A DNA stretch of 45,436 bases from Clostridium frigidicarnis (GCF_900111985.1 NZ_FOKI01000029.1:1-45436); one strand, 5' to 3'. Counted from the stretch's first letter, positions 1 to 7,850 are shown. Made by a program: numbers and translations. The notes: generated from the letters alone by a model not told the origin.

Positions 1-201
1 TAATAATAAAAAAAATAAAAGAAACGCCAAAAGTTTACCCAAGACAATCAAATAGTATTAGTAAAAAACCTATAAAATAAAAGTAAACATTATAGTTTTC
101 AATAAGATATTTAAAGTAAACTTTTTCTACCAAAAAAGAGGGTTTTTTTGCAATTATGTAGAAATGTTAATAAAAGGAAAATTGTGAGGGATGGTACGGG
201 T

Positions 202-984
202 ATGCAAAATGAAGTTTATTATGTAGATCCACAATTAATTTGTCCTAATTTATATCAACCAAGAAAAGTATTTGATGAAGAAGCATTATATGAATTATCA
301 TTATCTATAAAAAGTTATGGAATAATTCAACCACTTTCAGTTAGAAAAATTGGTGATGATAAGTACGAATTAATTGCTGGAGAAAGAAGATTAAGAGCAG
401 CTAAATTAGCAGGACTAAAACAAGTTCCTGTAATAATAGTACAGATATCAGATGAAGATTCAGCAGCTATAGCATTACTTGAGAACATACAAAGGGAAGA
501 ATTAAACTTCATAGAAGAGGCTGAAGCATATAATAATCTGATAAAAATACATTCGTATACACAAGAAAAATTAGCTGAATTAATTGGCAAGAAGCAATCT
601 ACAATAGCTAACAAGTTAAGAATATTAAAGTTATCAGATGATATAAGAAAAATTCTTTTGGAAAACAAGTTAACAGAGAGACATGGTAGAGCATTATTAA
701 AATTACCTGATGAGAAGTTACAATTAGATGTGCTCAAAGAAGTTGTAAAAAGGGGTCTTAACGTTAAAAAAACAGAAGAGTTTATAGATAGAGAGTTATT
801 AAAGCTTACAACAAAAGAAATAGCATCTGATGGTAAGAAGAGAATAAAAGGTGTGTTTTCATCTAAAATATATATAAACACAATAAAACAGGTTTTTGAT
901 AAATATGGTATAAATGCCCAATATAAATCAAAAGAGCTTGATGAATTTATAGAAGTTACTGTAAAAATACCAAAAAGTAAATAA
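202..984 (+). CDS. noc: Nucleoid occlusion protein Noc (ParB family)
   Basis: ParB-family DNA-binding protein. It has the N-terminal ParB/CTPase domain with the arginine patch AGERRLRAA, then ENIQREELN and a central helix-turn-helix (KLAELIGKKQSTIANKLRIL). In Firmicutes Noc binds dispersed sites and blocks FtsZ assembly over the nucleoid. Position as the first ParB-like gene before soj-spo0J is the standard clostridial origin arrangement, which separates it from Spo0J. The reading frame is open from a TTG at 148, but that start has no ribosome site. I prefer ATG 202 (giving MQNEVYYVDPQ), with GTG 184 behind AAAGGA as an alternative. The amphipathic membrane-binding N-terminus of Bacillus Noc is not obvious here. 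The gene ends in a palindrome that contains parS. Confidence 0.9.
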   Translation: MQNEVYYVDPQLICPNLYQPRKVFDEEALYELSLSIKSYGIIQPLSVRKIGDDKYELIAGERRLRAAKLAGLKQVPVIIVQISDEDSAAIALLENIQREELNFIEEAEAYNNLIKIHSYTQEKLAELIGKKQSTIANKLRILKLSDDIRKILLENKLTERHGRALLKLPDEKLQLDVLKEVVKRGLNVKKTEEFIDRELLKLTTKEIASDGKKRIKGVFSSKIYINTIKQVFDKYGINAQYKSKELDEFIEVTVKIPKSK

Positions 985-1020
985 AAAAAGGAATGTTTCA
1001 CGTGAAACATTCCTTTTTTT
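983..1020. terminator. Palindromic terminator of noc with embedded parS
   Basis: A perfect 38-bp palindrome: A7-GGAA, then TGTTTCACGTGAAACA, then TTCC-T7. It begins at the noc stop codon. As RNA it forms a long stem followed by a U-run, a good intrinsic terminator on either strand. Confidence 0.85.
994..1009. promoter_or_regulatory. parS: parS centromere site 1
   Basis: Exact 16-bp match to the Bacillus/Firmicutes consensus parS TGTTTCACGTGAAACA, bound by Spo0J/ParB to load the partition complex and SMC. It lies between noc and soj, the usual origin-proximal place. Confidence 0.97.
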
Positions 1021-1091
1021 ACTTTATAGGATATTATAAAATTTCAAATCTGTGGATAATTTTATTAAGTGATGAAACATATGGAGTTTTA

Positions 1092-1372
1092 AGTTGAGAA
1101 CTTTAATGAATAAAAAATTACAAGTGGCAAGTTGCAAGAGCTTAATAAATTGACAATTGACGATTGAAAATTGACAATTCAAGGATAAATCTTCTAAGGA
1201 AGATTTTAAAATTTAAAGAATATAATTTAGAGAAAATCTGTAATTTTCAACTTTCCACTTTCAATCTTCAACTTTATATTTAGGAAGTGTGTGACTTCCA
1301 ACAATAATCGTCAATTGTCAATTATCAATTATCAATTAAAAAAGGGCGCAGTCTTTTGTTCTATATAGAATG
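1092..1372 (+). repeat. R1 repeat, copy A
   Basis: Intergenic repeat seen at least seven times in the window. It contains a perfect 16-bp inverted repeat (TTGACAATTGACGATT at 1150-1165 and its complement at 1306-1321). Between these are small hairpins: AAATCTTC/GAAGATTT near 1187-1206, and GGAAGT/ACTTCC near 1284-1299. The tail motif GGGCGCAG..TTTTGTTCTATA ends it. No coding capacity. Confidence 0.8.
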
Positions 1373-1417
1373 TTATAGATTTTAAATTTGAAGATAACTT
1401 TATGAAGTACAAAACAC

Positions 1418-1565
1418 AAGTAACAAGTTAATGACGTTTTTCTTTATATTGTTCTGAAAAACTAATAATTCAATTTTTAATTTTATATTTTTTGTAGAAA
1501 AAGCAACCTTAACTTATGACTTGTAACTGAAAACTTGTCACTTAAAGAAGGGTGTAGCTACAGTA
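1418..1565 (+). repeat. R1-related degenerate copy (A2)
   Basis: A second, weaker block with the R1 edge themes: ACAAGTAACAAGTTAATGACG on the left, ACTTATGACTTGTAACTG near 1511 and an AAAGAAGGGTGTAGC tail near 1544. It has the same orientation as copy A. Homology is partial. Confidence 0.45.
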
Positions 1566-1617
1566 TTCTTTCTATAATACCGTAATTGTAGAGGAAATCT
1601 AACATTAAGGTTATAGA

Positions 1618-1656
1618 CATCAGATAGAACAAATTTTCATTTGATGATGTTTTTTC
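1618..1656 (+). terminator. Possible terminator between repeats and soj
   Basis: CATCAGAT (1618-1625) pairs with ATTTGATG (1639-1646, one G-U pair) and is followed by ATG and a six-T run. No gene precedes it directly, so it may belong to a repeat remnant. The rest of 1565-1770 shows nothing recognisable. Confidence 0.4.
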
Positions 1657-1751
1657 TATTATCCCAATGTTAAATAAGTTAATCTAGAGAGATTATCAGA
1701 TGAAAATTGACAAATTTAACAATAAATATTTAGATTGTTACAGAAAGTGGC

Positions 1752-1780
1752 TTTCAATCTGCGTTGTAAAAATATATAAT
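1752..1780 (+). promoter_or_regulatory. Candidate soj promoter
   Basis: A perfect TATAAT at 1775-1780 lies 17 bp after a weak -35 (TTTCAA, 1752-1757). It would give a leader of about 55 nt that contains GGGAGGTG and a tiny five-codon ORF (ATG 1823, MYRRI, stop) just before the soj ribosome site. Confidence 0.4.
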
Positions 1781-1843
1781 AATAGTAGGTAGAGATTATA
1801 TAGGGAGGTGAAGTTCTCTTATATGTATAGGAGAATATAAATT

Positions 1844-2611
1844 ATGAAATCTATATGCATATTCAATCAAAAGGGTGGAGTTGGTAAAACAACTACAAAT
1901 ATAAATTTATGCGCCTATTTAGCAATGAAAGGGTATAGAGTTTTAGTTATAGATATAGACCCTCAAGGTAACACAACAAGTGGACTAGGTATTGATAAGA
2001 GAAAACTAAAGAGCTCTATATATAATGTTCTTACAGAAGATAAATCATTAAAAGATGCAATAATAGAAAGTCAACTAGTAAAAAATATGTTCGTTGTTCC
2101 ATCAACGATGGAATTAGCTGGAGCAGAAGTTGAATTAAATAGCAAAGAAAATAGAGAAACTATATTAAAGAATAAAATAGAAGAAGTAAAAGATATGTTT
2201 GATTTTGTTCTTATAGATTGTCCTCCATCGCTAGGATTTTTAACAATTAATGCACTTAGTGCATCTAAATCTGTTTTAATACCTATACAATGTGAATTTT
2301 ATGCATTAGAGGGAGTTGGACAATTAGTTCAAACTATACAAATGATAAAAAAATCACTTAATAAAGATTTAGAAATTGAAGGCGTGCTAATGACCATGTA
2401 TGATGCAAGAACTAAGTTATGCAATGAAGTTGTTGGAGAAGTTAAAAATTATTTTAAGGATAAGGTATATAAAACTTATATACCAAGAAATGTTAGATTA
2501 GCTGAATCACCTAGCTTTGGTTTACCAATAATGCTTTACGATGATAAATGTAAAGGTGCAGATGCTTATGAAAAATTAGCAAAAGAGTTTTTATCAAAGC
2601 AAGGAGTGTGA
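1844..2611 (+). CDS. soj: Chromosome partitioning ATPase ParA/Soj
   Basis: 255-residue ParA-family ATPase. The deviant Walker A KGGVGKTT lies at residues 10-17; other motifs are IDIDPQGNTT, Walker B-like FVLIDCPPSLG and PRNVRLAESPSFG near the C-terminus. It acts with ParB/parS in origin segregation, and in Bacillus Soj also regulates DnaA. ATG 1844 follows AGGAG. The parB start is seven bases after the stop, so the two are co-transcribed. Confidence 0.97.
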   Translation: MKSICIFNQKGGVGKTTTNINLCAYLAMKGYRVLVIDIDPQGNTTSGLGIDKRKLKSSIYNVLTEDKSLKDAIIESQLVKNMFVVPSTMELAGAEVELNSKENRETILKNKIEEVKDMFDFVLIDCPPSLGFLTINALSASKSVLIPIQCEFYALEGVGQLVQTIQMIKKSLNKDLEIEGVLMTMYDARTKLCNEVVGEVKNYFKDKVYKTYIPRNVRLAESPSFGLPIMLYDDKCKGADAYEKLAKEFLSKQGV

Positions 2612-2618
2612 TTTAGTT

Positions 2619-3464
2619 TTGAGTAAGAAGTTTGGACTTGGAAAAGGCTTAGGAGCATTAATTCCAGAAGAGGAACAAATTGAAAAAGAAGATAAGACAA
2701 ATGCAATATCTATGAACCTTATTAAACCTAACAATGAACAACCAAGAAAATACTTTGATGATCAGAATATCTTAGAATTAAGTGAATCTATAAGAGAATT
2801 TGGAATAATACAGCCTTTAATTGTAAAACAAGATATGAATAATTATACTATAATAGCAGGAGAGAGAAGATGGAGAGCTGCTAAATTATTAGGATTAAAA
2901 GAAGTTCCTTGTATTGTTATGGAGTTGACAGATAAAGAAGTATTAGAAGTATCACTTATAGAAAATATACAAAGGCAGGACTTAAATCCAATAGAAGAAG
3001 CTAAGGCTTATGAAAAATTATTGAAGGAATTTGATATAACTCAAGAAGAATTATCTAAAAGAGTGGGAAAATCTAGAGTTGTAATAACAAACTCTTTAAG
3101 ATTATTAAAATTAGATGAAAGAGTACAAGAATATATAATGGATGGAGTAATAAGTGAGGGACATGGTAGAGTAATTTTATCTATACAAGATAAAGATGAT
3201 CAGTATAGTGTTGCACAAAAAGTTATAGATGAGCAATTATCTGTAAGAGCACTGGAATCACTTATAAAAAACATAAGGAAGCCTAAAGAAGAGAAAGAAA
3301 AAGTAAGAAATTTTAATCCATACTACTTGGATATAAAAGAAAAGTTACAGCAAAGGTTTGATACTAAAATTAATATTAAAAACAAAAAAGATAAGGGCAA
3401 AATAGAAATAGAATATTATTCAGAAGAGGATCTACAAAGGATTTTGGATTTATTAGAAATATAA
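2619..3464 (+). CDS. parB: Chromosome partitioning protein ParB/Spo0J
   Basis: 281-residue ParB. It opens with the typical KKFGLGKGLGALIP segment, then a ParB domain with AGERRWRAAKL (the CTP-binding arginine motif), ENIQRQDLNPIEEA, an HTH (ELSKRVGKSRVVITNSLRLL) and a C-terminal dimerisation region. It binds parS, spreads as a CTP-dependent clamp and recruits SMC. The start is TTG at 2619; the AAGGAG site at 2600-2605 lies inside the soj end, a rather long 13-nt spacing. A parS site overlaps the stop region. Confidence 0.96.
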   Translation: MSKKFGLGKGLGALIPEEEQIEKEDKTNAISMNLIKPNNEQPRKYFDDQNILELSESIREFGIIQPLIVKQDMNNYTIIAGERRWRAAKLLGLKEVPCIVMELTDKEVLEVSLIENIQRQDLNPIEEAKAYEKLLKEFDITQEELSKRVGKSRVVITNSLRLLKLDERVQEYIMDGVISEGHGRVILSIQDKDDQYSVAQKVIDEQLSVRALESLIKNIRKPKEEKEKVRNFNPYYLDIKEKLQQRFDTKINIKNKKDKGKIEIEYYSEEDLQRILDLLEI

Positions 3465-3480
3465 TGTTTCACGTGAAACA
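3465..3480. promoter_or_regulatory. parS: parS centromere site 2
   Basis: Second exact TGTTTCACGTGAAACA, inside a longer 22-bp palindrome (3462-3483). It lies between the parB stop codon and the ribosome site of the next gene, so it is part of the polycistronic transcript. Unlike site 1 it lacks a T-run and should not terminate. Confidence 0.97.
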
Positions 3481-3499
3481 TTACAGGAGGTAATGAAAT

Positions 3500-3997
3500 T
3501 TGGAAAATTTATTTGAAATGGTGAAAGATTTTTCACCGTACATAATATTAGGATTAACAGCAATAACTTTAATATTAATAATAGTATTAATTAGTATGTC
3601 TAGGGCCTTAGGAAAACTTGAAAATAGATATAGAAAGTTAATGAGAGGGACTACTACAAAAAATTTAGAAGAATCAGTAGTTGAGTATTTGGATAAAATC
3701 GACGAGGCTAAAGCTATGGTTGAAAGTTGTAACGGAAGAATGAATGAAATTGATGATAGAATAAAACAATGTGTACAAAAAATATCAGTAATTAGATATA
3801 AAGCTTTTGAAGATGTAGGAAGTGATTTAAGTTTTTCCATTGCATTATTAAATGATAATAATAATGGGGTAGTTGTTACAGGTATATTTGGAAGAAATGA
3901 AAGTACTACTTATGCAAAACCAATAGATAAAGGAATATCTAGATATGATTTATCAGAAGAAGAACAGCAAGTGTTAAATGATGCAATGAGTAAATAA
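3500..3997 (+). CDS. DUF4446 family membrane-anchored protein
   Basis: 165 residues. One N-terminal transmembrane helix (about residues 13-35) is followed by a charged, coiled-coil-like stretch (about 35-95). A C-terminal domain contains FEDVGSDLSFSIALLNDNNNGVV and GRNESTTYAKPI, the DUF4446 signature. It is conserved next to spo0J in clostridia; the function is not established. The start is TTG 3500 behind AGGAGG, because the nearer ATG at 3493 reads into a stop. Confidence 0.85.
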   Translation: MENLFEMVKDFSPYIILGLTAITLILIIVLISMSRALGKLENRYRKLMRGTTTKNLEESVVEYLDKIDEAKAMVESCNGRMNEIDDRIKQCVQKISVIRYKAFEDVGSDLSFSIALLNDNNNGVVVTGIFGRNESTTYAKPIDKGISRYDLSEEEQQVLNDAMSK

Positions 3998-4077
3998 TTT
4001 TTTAAAATTTTTTAAGTTATAGTATATAATTTAAATATATTAATGATAAAGTTCTTATGTTGTATATTTTTTAGAAT

Positions 4078-4122
4078 AAAACTTTCTTTAGAGGAGAAAA
4101 TACCCCTAAAGGAGGTTTTTTT
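4078..4122 (+). promoter_or_regulatory. Hairpin overlapping the ykuS ribosome site
   Basis: CTTTAGAGG pairs, with one mismatch, with CCCCTAAAG across an eight-base gap; the 3' arm runs into AAAGGAGG and a T8 run directly before ATG 4124. This resembles an attenuator or RBS-sequestering hairpin, but no ligand motif is visible. Confidence 0.4.
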
Positions 4123-4123
4123 T

Positions 4124-4384
4124 ATGAAAATATATTTAACTCCTAAATTAAATTATTTAAAGGATGATTTAGAAACATTAGGACATACAGTAGTGAATAG
4201 TAATATAAGGAATATAGAAGCCGTCATTTGTGATTTGAAAAATCAAAAAAATAGAGAGGAAGATATATTAAATAATATTTATAATAGAAATAATGATATA
4301 TTAGTAATCGATTCTGGAAGCAAGAGTATAAATGATATAGAAAATATTTTAGAAAAACAACATTTACAAGGTACATTTTTATAG
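4124..4384 (+). CDS. YkuS/UPF0180-like small protein
   Basis: 86 residues beginning MKIYLTPKLNYLKDDLETLGHTV, matching the YkuS/UPF0180 pattern of a small alpha/beta protein with an N-terminal strand and a helix. Function unknown. The frame is open from 4043, but ATG 4124 has the perfect AAAGGAGG site, and family members begin just there. The stop codon lies inside the bidirectional terminator shared with the convergent yyaC-like gene. Confidence 0.7.
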   Translation: MKIYLTPKLNYLKDDLETLGHTVVNSNIRNIEAVICDLKNQKNREEDILNNIYNRNNDILVIDSGSKSINDIENILEKQHLQGTFL

Positions 4385-4406
4385 CCACTAATAAATTAGT
4401 GGCTAT
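4381..4406. terminator. Bidirectional terminator with both stop codons inside
   Basis: Perfect 11-bp stem ATAGCCACTAA/TTAGTGGCTAT with a four-base loop. The stop codon of the + gene (4382-4384) and that of the minus gene (4396-4398) both fall within the palindrome. Confidence 0.85.
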
Positions 4407-5010
4407 TTACTTTAAGTGGAGAACATATAGATGAATCTAAATAAAAATCATTTGAAGATTTTTTACCACCAACACTCTTAAGTACAGAGTGATATATACC
4501 TTGAGAAATTGTTTCAGCAAGTTGCATAACTACATACAATCTAGTATTTTGAAGAACCATAAATTCCATATTACCTGAAATATTTACTACTCCAGAAATA
4601 CTTAAATCACCAACAGCAGGTAAATCTTTATTTACAGCAGAACCTGGAAATAGTGGTTTATTGTCAATTAAGACTTTACCTACATTGGGTAAACTTCCTA
4701 AACAAGCATCTATAGCAATTATATAAGGATTATTATAAGTAGAATGTATTTCATCTAAAGTAGATTGAAGATTTTTAGCGTGTACGGGATTTTCTAATGT
4801 ACCTAGTATAGAGATACCTTCTCTATGCAGAAATTTAAGTTTGTGACCAACTAATGGACCTAAACTATCACCAGTTGACCTATCCGTACCTATGCAAAGA
4901 AATATTATATGACGTTTTTCTTTAATAATTTTAGAGAGTTTGGAACATAATAGATCTCTTAATTTAAAAGATGAACTAACATCAAGAGAATCCAAAATAA
5001 TCTTAGACAT
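4396..5010 (-). CDS. yyaC: YyaC-like sporulation protein
   Basis: 204 residues. The signature FLCIGTDRSTGDSLGPLVGHKL is followed by IIAIDACLGS and GDLSISGVVN. This is the YyaC family (related to germination protease-like folds), associated with endospore formation; its exact role is unclear. The reading frame extends to 5070, but ATG 5010 follows AAAAGGAGG, while the longer form would begin almost at the preceding stop. It lies 61 bp after the cysteine desulfurase gene on the same strand. A CCTTCTTTT/AAAAGGAGG pairing in that gap could hide the ribosome site. Confidence 0.85.
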   Translation of the reverse strand: MSKIILDSLDVSSSFKLRDLLCSKLSKIIKEKRHIIFLCIGTDRSTGDSLGPLVGHKLKFLHREGISILGTLENPVHAKNLQSTLDEIHSTYNNPYIIAIDACLGSLPNVGKVLIDNKPLFPGSAVNKDLPAVGDLSISGVVNISGNMEFMVLQNTRLYVVMQLAETISQGIYHSVLKSVGGKKSSNDFYLDSSICSPLKVNSH

Positions 5011-5071
5011 GAAAAAACCTCCTTTTAGTAAATTATTAACCAAAAGAAGGATTCTTATACAAAATGACATA

Positions 5072-6220
5072 TTATTTTAGTATTGAATTAAGGGCATTCA
5101 AAGTATAATTAATATCTTTTTCATCATTAAAATAACCTATACTAAATCTCAAAGTTCCACTTGGATATGTTCCAATTGTTTTATGAGCCAAAGGTGCACA
5201 ATGCAAACCAGTTCTAGTCATTATCCCATATTGATAATCTAAAAGAAATGATAATTCGCTTGAATCCATATCTTTAAAATTAACAGAGATGGTAGAGGTT
5301 CTACCCTTAATATCTTTAAGTCCATATAAAATAGTTTTATCTATATTTAATAAACCATCTAAAAATATTTTTGCAAGGTTCATTTCTTTTTCTTCAATAG
5401 ATTTTACATCTGTTTTTAATAAAAATCTTACTCCAGCATATAATCCAGCTATTCCAGGAGTATTTAAAGTTCCACTTTCAAATTTATCAGGTAAAAAATC
5501 AGGTTGAACCAATTGTGAAGATAGGCTACCTGTTCCACCCAGAATTAATGAATTACATTTTTCATTAAATGCGTCAGTTATCAAAAATCCACCTATTCCT
5601 TGAGGTCCTAATAGTCCTTTGTGGCCAGTAAAAGCTAAAGCACTACAATTTAATTTTTTAAAGTCAACTTCCATGGCTCCAGCAGTTTGAGCACAATCAA
5701 CTATAAAATCTATATTGTTCTCTTTACATATAGAACCTATTTCTTCAAGTGGTTGAATGGTACCAACTACATTTGAACAATGTGTCATAACAACAAGTTT
5801 AGTGTTAGATTTTACGGCATTTTTTACATTTTCTACATTTATAAGACCATTTTCGTCACAATCAATAATATCTAGCTCGATTCCTAAGGAATTTTTCAAT
5901 TCAAATAAAGGTCTAAGAACTGAGTTATGTTCCATTGAAGAAGTTATTATATGACAACCTGGTTTTATAAATCCCTTTAAAAGCATGTTTAAGGAATGTG
6001 TAATGTTAGCAGTAAATATAACATTTTCTGGTTTATCAAAATTAAATAATTTACAAATAGATTCTCTGCAATCATAAACAATCCTACTACTTTCTAGTGC
6101 GCTTGCATAAGATCCACGACCTGGACTAGCACCTAAATCAGTCATGTAGTTAAGCATAGCATTGCGTACACTATCAGGTTTTGGATATGTAGTAGCTGCA
6201 TTATCAAGATAAATTTTCAT
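5072..6220 (-). CDS. Cysteine desulfurase family protein (class V aminotransferase)
   Basis: 382 residues, fold type I PLP enzyme. Motifs: YLDNAATTYPKP at the N-terminus, TANITHSLN, THCSNVVGTIQPLEEI, DCAQTAGA, the PLP-binding lysine in AFTGHKGLLGPQG, and a conserved cysteine in RTGLHCAPLAHKTIG. This looks like the desulfurase/selenocysteine-lyase-like subgroup (TIGR01977 type), distinct from the SufS at 26.7 kb. Possible link with the DUF3343 gene at 7158, a family tied to Se/S carriers. ATG 6220 follows AGGAGG. Confidence 0.9.
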   Translation of the reverse strand: MKIYLDNAATTYPKPDSVRNAMLNYMTDLGASPGRGSYASALESSRIVYDCRESICKLFNFDKPENVIFTANITHSLNMLLKGFIKPGCHIITSSMEHNSVLRPLFELKNSLGIELDIIDCDENGLINVENVKNAVKSNTKLVVMTHCSNVVGTIQPLEEIGSICKENNIDFIVDCAQTAGAMEVDFKKLNCSALAFTGHKGLLGPQGIGGFLITDAFNEKCNSLILGGTGSLSSQLVQPDFLPDKFESGTLNTPGIAGLYAGVRFLLKTDVKSIEEKEMNLAKIFLDGLLNIDKTILYGLKDIKGRTSTISVNFKDMDSSELSFLLDYQYGIMTRTGLHCAPLAHKTIGTYPSGTLRFSIGYFNDEKDINYTLNALNSILK

Positions 6221-6247
6221 AAAAAAGCCTCCTAGTAATTATTTAAA

Positions 6248-6895
6248 TTAAAGCATGAGTTTAATTAATCCAAACAGAATAAATCCTGATCCTAAAATGA
6301 TCAGTATATATTTTAAAACTTTTGATGTTAAATCTGACTTACCATTAGTTTTAGAGCTTAGTGATTTAAATCCTTTAGCTGCTAAGAAATTTAATACAGC
6401 AAACCATGCTGTCATTGTAATTAAAATGCTTATTATAAATAGAAAATAATATATTATTCCAGTATCGTGCCAAAATTGAACTATTGTACCACTTAAGATT
6501 AACCAAAGAGATAAAGACATAGGATTAATAAATGTCATTAAAAATCCAGATAAAAATGGAGGAAAGTTATCCGTGTTAAACATAGATGGTTTATCTCTTT
6601 TTTTACCATTAAATACATTTAATAGAATTAATATTGACCCTGAAATAATCCAAAAAAGACATTCTCTTTGACGGGTAGCTGTAAGTAGATTAGCTAAGCC
6701 TAGATGTATTATTAATAAATAAGACATATCAGCACTAATTGCACCTAGAGACACCTTAAATCCGTTTAAAAACCCATAATTAACAGTACGCTTAATAGAT
6801 TCTAATCCAGAGGGGCCTAATGGAATACATATAGCAAATCCTGTGCTTATACCAGAGATTAAACATTTTAATAAAACCATAAAAGATATATCCAT
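6248..6895 (-). CDS. LysE/ArgO-family amino acid exporter
   Basis: 215 residues with about six hydrophobic helices. The N-terminal GFAICIPLGPSGLESIKRTVNYG segment is the LysE/RhtB superfamily signature, followed by GAISADMSYLLIIHLG and a Pro-rich FLMTFINPMSLSLWL segment. It is a probable inner-membrane exporter; the substrate cannot be read from sequence and lysine is only one possibility. It sits 27 bp upstream of the cysteine desulfurase on the same strand, with AAAGGAG before ATG 6895. Confidence 0.85.
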   Translation of the reverse strand: MDISFMVLLKCLISGISTGFAICIPLGPSGLESIKRTVNYGFLNGFKVSLGAISADMSYLLIIHLGLANLLTATRQRECLFWIISGSILILLNVFNGKKRDKPSMFNTDNFPPFLSGFLMTFINPMSLSLWLILSGTIVQFWHDTGIIYYFLFIISILITMTAWFAVLNFLAAKGFKSLSSKTNGKSDLTSKVLKYILIILGSGFILFGLIKLML

Positions 6896-7095
6896 AGTCT
6901 GCTCCTTTAAATAAAAATAAATTTAATAACTATAAAAAATATATTTTAACCAATAAAGACCCATATTAGGTCTACAAAAGTATAATAACATATAATACTA
7001 TTTTAAGTAATATTTGCGTCATAGACAAACATTAATGACAAATAAGTAGAAAAAATAAAATAAAAGGAATACTTTCTATTTTATTTGATGTGATA

Positions 7096-7147
7096 AATAA
7101 TTTATACTATATTATATATAATGATTATAAATATAGTATAAATTATT
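7096..7147. promoter_or_regulatory. 18-bp perfect inverted repeat before DUF3343
   Basis: Two 18-bp arms (7096-7113 and 7130-7147) separated by 16 bp. The loop contains TATATAAT, a possible -10, and the right arm abuts the AGGAGG ribosome site. It could be an operator or an RNA hairpin. The rest of 6896-7095 is AT-rich with no clear signal. Confidence 0.55.
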
Positions 7148-7157
7148 AGGAGGACTT

Positions 7158-7406
7158 ATGAAGGAATATTATTTAATTGTTTTTAAAAATACTCATGATG
7201 CGATACAAGGTGAGAAGGTGTTAAAAGAAGAAGGGTTAAATGTTATAATAATGCCAACTCCAACTTATATAACAAAAAGTTGTGGAATTAGCGTTAGATT
7301 TAATACTAGTGACGTGGAAAAGGTTAAAGAAATAATTGGACAAGATAAAATGGAAATAAAAAATATATATCATAAAACAGACGAAAAATTTGAGCTTGTA
7401 ATATAA
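7158..7406 (+). CDS. DUF3343 putative Se/S carrier-like protein
   Basis: 82 residues: EYYLIVFKNTHDAIQGEKVLKEEG, then IIMPTPTYITKSCGISVRF. This is the DUF3343 pattern: a ferredoxin-like small protein with one conserved cysteine in SCG. Families of this type occur beside selenium and sulfur transfer genes and cysteine desulfurases. One such desulfurase lies about 1 kb upstream on the other strand. Biochemical function unproven. ATG 7158 follows AGGAGG. Confidence 0.8.
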   Translation: MKEYYLIVFKNTHDAIQGEKVLKEEGLNVIIMPTPTYITKSCGISVRFNTSDVEKVKEIIGQDKMEIKNIYHKTDEKFELVI

Positions 7407-7416
7407 ATATAGACAC

Positions 7417-7834
7417 TTAGGCACATTCAAAAAAGTAACAAGTCAGTATGCTAGTCTTTAAATAAGTGGAGAGGTGAAAGTTGAGATGTGAAAACTTTAA
7501 TGAGTGACAAGTTATGGGTTACAAGTTGCGGTTAAATCTTCTAAGGAAGCTTGGAATGAATTTACAATTGATGATTGAGAATTGACAATTGAAGGATAAA
7601 TCTTCTTAGGAAGATTTTAAGATTTTAAAAATATAATTAAAGAAAATCTGTGATTTTCAACCTAAACTTTCAATTTTCCACTCTCAACCTTCAACTTTAT
7701 ATTTAGGAAGTCTGTGACTTCCAACAATAATCGTCAATTCTCAATTGTCAATTTAAAAAAGGGCGTAGCCTTTTGTTCTCTGACACAAAATATACATGGC
7801 ATCTTGGACTTGTTATTTTCTTTCATGTGCCTTA
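7417..7834. mobile_element. R2 element, long copy carrying an R1 repeat
   Basis: Left end TTAGGCACATTCAAAAAAGTAACAAGTC (7417-7444); right end GACTTGTTATTTTC..CATGTGCCTTAA, its imperfect complement. These terminal inverted repeats of about 28 bp enclose 418 bp with no ORF, holding an R1 copy. It looks like a non-autonomous element. Possible target duplication TTA is too short to be sure. Confidence 0.65.
7478..7780 (+). repeat. R1 repeat, copy B
   Basis: Same order of modules as copy A: GACAAGTTATGGGTTACAAG, ACAATTGATGATTGAGAATT, AGGATAAATCTTCTTAGGAA, GAAAATCTGTGATTTTC, AGGAAGTCTGTGACTTCC, AATCGTCAATTCTCAATT, GGGCGTAGCCTTTTGTTCT. It lies inside the R2 ends. Confidence 0.8.
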
Positions 7835-7850
7835 ACAAAGGAGAAGGGAT

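Noticed and set aside
327-1010. Minus-strand ORF of 227 codons opposite noc
   Set aside because: Shadow of noc; low-complexity Ser/Phe/Asn/Leu-rich product with no family, and its start lies inside the parS palindrome.
6896-6960. Lysine riboswitch before the LysE-family gene
   Set aside because: None of the conserved aptamer blocks occur there; only the kal leader has them.
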